NCBI GenBank assembly: GCA_018378255.1
Contig: JAGZXV010000008.1
Coordinates: forward strand, 1 to 62,329
Reading direction: 5' to 3'
Source of the DNA: Clostridiaceae bacterium
GTDB taxonomy: Bacteria; Bacillota; Clostridia; Lachnospirales; Lachnospiraceae
DNA length: 62,329 nucleotides
The notes below the pieces were generated by a model. That model saw only the letters and a list, made by a program, of their open reading frames with translations, searched no databases and had not been told where the DNA came from. Numbering within the stretch: the stretch's first letter is position 1; every line of letters begins with the position of its first letter. This document shows positions 58,881 through 62,329 of this stretch, in pieces. The translations under genes were made by a program, and so were the position numbers.

Positions 58881-61800
58881 CTAATCCAAAACCTTCCTCA
58901 GCGTATTCTTCAATACCTCTAAATCTATAGGCTTAGCCACATGGGCCGTCATGCCCGCATCCTGCGCAGCCTGGACATCTTCGGCAAATGCGTTGGCAGT
59001 CATGGCCACAATAGGGATGGTCACCGCATCTGGCCGGTTTATCTTGCGAATGGCTCGGGTGGCTTCATATCCATTCATCTCCGGCATCTGGATATCCATC
59101 AATATCGCGTCAAACGTGCCGCGGGCCGAAGCGCCGAACTCCCTCACTGCCTGTCTGCCGTCTGTTTTCACCACCGAATCCGCCCCGTACATGGCCAACA
59201 GCTCACAAAGGATTTCCGCGTTGATGGCGTTATCCTCCGCAATGAGGAAATGACGGCCTGCGAATATCTTGTCGTCTTTCCCCTGCCCGAATCCTGATTC
59301 CGCATCCGGAAGGTCTGTTTTGGCGTCTGCCTGGGCGGCTTCACATTCTAACTCCACCTGGAAGGAAGATCCTTTGCCCGGCTGGCTTTCCACCAAAATA
59401 TTGCCTCCCATCAGTTCCACAAGCCCTTTTGTAATGCTGAGGCCCAAACCGGTTCCCTCCACACGCGAAACGCTGCCGCTCCGGTTAAATGGTTCAAAGA
59501 TATGGGACAGAAATTCTTCCGTCATCCCGATCCCCGTGTCCCTGACCGTAAACCGGTAGCGTACCTGATTCCCTTCTTTTAACGGAGGCACCTCTTCGAT
59601 CAGGAAATCCACCCTTCCGCCTTCCGGCGTGAATTTGATGGCATTGCTCAGAATATTGATGAGAATCTGGTTAATCCGCAGCCTGTCTCCATAAAAATAG
59701 GAGTGGCCGACTTTTCCGCCTTTTATGTTGAACCTGATTCCGGCCGCCCTGGCCTGTGGCGTCATGATTGCGGAAAGCTGGGCCATCAGCTCCGAAAGAG
59801 AGATTTTCATGCGGTTTAACGTGATTTTGGAACGTTCAATCTTGCTCATATCCAGAATATCGTTGATCAGGCTCAGCAGATGTTTGGATGAAATCGATAT
59901 CTTATTCAGACAATCTGCAACCCGGCCCCGGTCATCCAAATGGGCCGCCGCCAGTGTGGTCATTCCCATAATGGCGTTCATCGGCGTCCTGATATCATGG
60001 CTCATGGCGGACAGGAAATCACTCTTCGCCTGATTGGCTTCCTCTGCCAGCGCCAAAGCGTCCTTCAATGTCTTTTTGCTCTGTCTCTCGGCAGCCAGCA
60101 TGTCCGTCACATCCGCACGCACCATGCAGACCGTCCTCCGGTTTTCATCTCCCCAAAGCACATTGACCTGCTTAAATCTCAAACCGTCTTCCGTCGGATA
60201 AGGCAGTACAAAATCATAGCCGGAAGGCTTTTCCTCAAGCTTCTTCAGCATGGTATCCAGGCTGAACTGCCTCTTGATCTCATTTATATCATTATCTGAT
60301 TCATAATGGTTTTTAAACGTATACACTGAAGAATCATAACTTTCTTCTACATACGGAGACAGGTTTTTCAACACGGTCTCACGGGTATACATAACAAAAC
60401 GTCTGCTGTGGATATCGATGAATCCCATCAGTTCAAAGGTATATGCCATCATATTGAGCAGTCCCTGCTGTTCACGGACGGAATCCGTGATATCCGTCCT
60501 CACCAGACAGACACGTCCAAGCCGCAGGTCAACGGCCGATACTGTCATATTCTTTGTGCGGATATCTCCTTTTTCATCTGCCAGAGAATAGGTAAATGTA
60601 TAAGGCCCTTCCTCTGTCAGCCGCCGTCTGATCTCCTCCGGATCCAGAGATTTGGCATACAGTTCCTTGTCTCTGGGCACCACCGCATTGTTCTTCATAT
60701 TGGCCGTCCAATGGGAATGGCTTCCGGTCACCGGTATGGGGCCTGCATATTTGTTATTCGTCAATATGGTATAGGTATCCTGCAGAAGGTCTAAATCGAT
60801 GACAAAATCGTGGCTGGTAACGGACAGCTGATGCAGGATCTTGTCCGTTACCGTCTGACCGGTAATATCCGTCACCGTCAGGATTCCTGTAATATCCCCG
60901 CTGTCCGGAGTTTCAACCAGATTGACCTTAAACTGGACATACCGCCCTCTTTCTTCCCTGGGCAGCTTGACAAAACACCTCTGGATCTGTTCCGTTTCAT
61001 TCCTTTTAAACGCCTCCAGAGCCGGTCTGTTGAGGTAAGTGTTTAAAAACTGCTCCCTCTCTTTTTCGTCCACAACAAGGGTGGAAATTCCGGTAAAAAA
61101 TTCTTCCCTCACCGTACCAAAATTTTTCAAAAGGTCGGAATCCGTATGATCGATGATTTCCAAAATAATATTCCGGGTGATATTGCAGTGGCCGATAATC
61201 AGCGCATTGGGATCAGGAGTCTTATAATGCTGGAGAATCATATCCTTATACTGCCGGCGGATCTTCTCCCTCTCCTCCCGTTCCTTCGTAATATCGTGAT
61301 AAACCGCATAAACCCGGCCTTCTCCGCCTTCATTCTGTATCAGGGAAAGGGTATTCTTCACCCATACATAGTCATCCTTTCCCTTTTTCAGCCGGTATAC
61401 GAGTTCACAGTGGCTGCCTCCTCCGGCTATATATGCGTCCATCTGTTCATTCACATACTGCCTGTCCTCTGGGTGAACTCCGGTCATCGCATCCTGGCGG
61501 TAGAGCTTCCAGGCTTCCTCCATGGACATTCCCGTCATGGCGACAAAACCATCGGATAAAAATTCCGGAACCATGCTTCCGTCTTTCTTATAACGGACTA
61601 CCGCCAGGCCGCCGGGCATGTTCTTCACCATAGTCTGAAAATACTGTTCCAGCCGTTCCTTCTCTTTCCTGGTGATAACTTCTTCTGTTACATCCCGGAC
61701 ATATTTGATATAGGCAGGGATTCCGTTCCAGTTTGTTTCCCGGAAACGGGTGCTGTAGAAACGGCCGCTCCCATCAATTTTCATCTCATGTTCCAGCCCG

Positions 61801-62329
61801 TCCGGTTCATGGCCGGTCAGTGTACAGAATTCACAGGGCGCGTTTTTCCCCTGGAGCGCGCTGTAACATTTTTTGCCGACGCAGTCCTTCTCCTGCATGA
61901 AAAGATCTTTAGATTCATTGACGTAGAGAAGGTCGTAATTCCGTTTATCAATCACATAGATTCCATCCGCCGTCTCATTGGCAATTTGCTGGTACAGATG
62001 GGTTTCTTCCGACATACCGGTAAAAACAACATAAAATCTGGCAACATCGGAAAGAGGCCCCATGCGGCGGCCATTGAGATGAATCCAGATCAGATGCCCG
62101 TCTTTATGGTACATGCGGTAGGAGACATCCAGCACCTCTCCGCTCAGAAGCGCTTCCTGGGCCGCAGCCGCTACCCGTTCCCTGTCCTGCTCATAGATAA
62201 TGCCGAAAATGCCTTGGTCCACGATATTATTATAATCTTCTCTGGTATGGCCGGAAAGGGCCATAACGCCGTCGGAGATAAAGGTGGGGATAAAACGCCC
62301 CTTCTCCACCCGGTAGCTGGCAATGCCCC
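58881..62329 (-). CDS. Multi-PAS hybrid histidine kinase (N-terminus outside window)
   Basis: At least 1148 codons are visible and the frame is open to the last base. The edge reads GIASYRVEKGRF, the start of a PAS domain, so the gene begins beyond the window. Counting from the codon at 62309: three PAS units in the first ~345 residues (one with a Cys-rich CYS...APCEFC segment at about 142-157), a long central region with further PAS-like folds, a HisKA domain with His771 (MSHDIRTPMNAIMG), an HATPase domain (NLSNAIKFTP-type N-box, DTGIGMTEEF, GTGLGLSITKGLVELMGG) and a C-terminal receiver with Asp1072 (ILMDIQMPEMNG). No membrane helix or output domain is visible. It resembles large sensory hybrids of Lachnospiraceae; the signal is unknown. 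Confidence 0.93.
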   Translation of the reverse strand, partial: GIASYRVEKGRFIPTFISDGVMALSGHTREDYNNIVDQGIFGIIYEQDRERVAAAAQEALLSGEVLDVSYRMYHKDGHLIWIHLNGRRMGPLSDVARFYVVFTGMSEETHLYQQIANETADGIYVIDKRNYDLLYVNESKDLFMQEKDCVGKKCYSALQGKNAPCEFCTLTGHEPDGLEHEMKIDGSGRFYSTRFRETNWNGIPAYIKYVRDVTEEVITRKEKERLEQYFQTMVKNMPGGLAVVRYKKDGSMVPEFLSDGFVAMTGMSMEEAWKLYRQDAMTGVHPEDRQYVNEQMDAYIAGGGSHCELVYRLKKGKDDYVWVKNTLSLIQNEGGEGRVYAVYHDITKEREEREKIRRQYKDMILQHYKTPDPNALIIGHCNITRNIILEIIDHTDSDLLKNFGTVREEFFTGISTLVVDEKEREQFLNTYLNRPALEAFKRNETEQIQRCFVKLPREERGRYVQFKVNLVETPDSGDITGILTVTDITGQTVTDKILHQLSVTSHDFVIDLDLLQDTYTILTNNKYAGPIPVTGSHSHWTANMKNNAVVPRDKELYAKSLDPEEIRRRLTEEGPYTFTYSLADEKGDIRTKNMTVSAVDLRLGRVCLVRTDITDSVREQQGLLNMMAYTFELMGFIDIHSRRFVMYTRETVLKNLSPYVEESYDSSVYTFKNHYESDNDINEIKRQFSLDTMLKKLEEKPSGYDFVLPYPTEDGLRFKQVNVLWGDENRRTVCMVRADVTDMLAAERQSKKTLKDALALAEEANQAKSDFLSAMSHDIRTPMNAIMGMTTLAAAHLDDRGRVADCLNKISISSKHLLSLINDILDMSKIERSKITLNRMKISLSELMAQLSAIMTPQARAAGIRFNIKGGKVGHSYFYGDRLRINQILINILSNAIKFTPEGGRVDFLIEEVPPLKEGNQVRYRFTVRDTGIGMTEEFLSHIFEPFNRSGSVSRVEGTGLGLSITKGLVELMGGNILVESQPGKGSSFQVELECEAAQADAKTDLPDAESGFGQGKDDKIFAGRHFLIAEDNAINAEILCELLAMYGADSVVKTDGRQAVREFGASARGTFDAILMDIQMPEMNGYEATRAIRKINRPDAVTIPIVAMTANAFAEDVQAAQDAGMTAHVAKPIDLEVLKNTLRKVLD

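Noticed and set aside
1..62329. CRISPR arrays, tRNA/rRNA genes, insertion sequences and phage genes
   Set aside because: No regularly spaced repeats, tRNA cloverleaf ends, transposase or integrase families were recognised on either strand by reading; a tRNAscan or ISfinder run would be needed to be sure.

Overview
The window looks like a chromosomal segment of an anaerobic, low-to-mid GC Gram-positive of the Lachnospiraceae / Clostridium cluster XIV type (Hungatella, Enterocloster or Lacrimispora-like). This is inferred from strong AGGAGG ribosome sites, lipoprotein binding proteins, the many regulator-plus-ABC-transporter units, ferredoxin-domain enzymes and the protein families present. The genus is not provable from the sequence alone. 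No rRNA, tRNA, CRISPR array, transposase or prophage gene was seen.

Left part (1-18.6 kb): the 5' part of an HD-GYP response regulator gene (its 3' end lies outside the window); an AraC/GyrI-type regulator with a DrrAB-like ABC exporter; a 349-bp inverted-repeat element; a block of small DNA-repair and unknown genes (Cdd1-like, SRPBCC, a Fpg/Nei-like protein lacking its catalytic proline, DUF3788); a lantibiotic/bacitracin-type ABC exporter divergent from its OmpR-type two-component system; then a NarL-type two-component system divergent from a SIS-domain protein plus a nitrate/sulfonate/taurine-type ABC importer; and an AEC carrier.

Middle (18.7-41.6 kb, almost all minus strand): a long catabolic operon from a TetR-controlled promoter at about 29.5 kb (pseudo-deaminase, SsnA, PreA-like flavo-ferredoxin enzyme, NCS1 permease, small membrane protein, YgeY-like M20 hydrolase, D-hydantoinase, hydantoin racemase, N-acyl-D-amino-acid deacylase, then a separately promoted DUF362 ferredoxin protein). 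Together these look like uptake and breakdown of a hydantoin, dihydropyrimidine or other cyclic ureide. Next come ACT and FakA-C-like small proteins, a TetR gene beside an internally deleted methyltransferase pseudogene, an MBL alkylsulfatase-like enzyme, an MgtC-family protein, and a purine nucleoside salvage locus (deoD, deoB, LacI regulator, nucleoside hydrolase, tandem deoxyribosyltransferase) with a divergent Crp/Fnr regulator.

Right part (41.6-62.3 kb): a sulfatase - TctCBA - LacI - sulfatase operon with two GTTAACG-type palindromic operators; an AraC-controlled operon resembling ugp (sugar-type binding protein, two permeases, glycerophosphodiesterase) that also carries two paralogous FAD oxidoreductases with C-terminal discoidin-like domains and a histidine phosphatase; and a large multi-PAS hybrid histidine kinase whose N-terminus lies outside the window. 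The best candidates for undescribed biology are the ureide operon with its pseudo-deaminase, the ugp-like/flavoprotein operon, the cytosolic sulfatase/TctABC unit, the two-component/SIS/ABC unit and the giant hairpin element.
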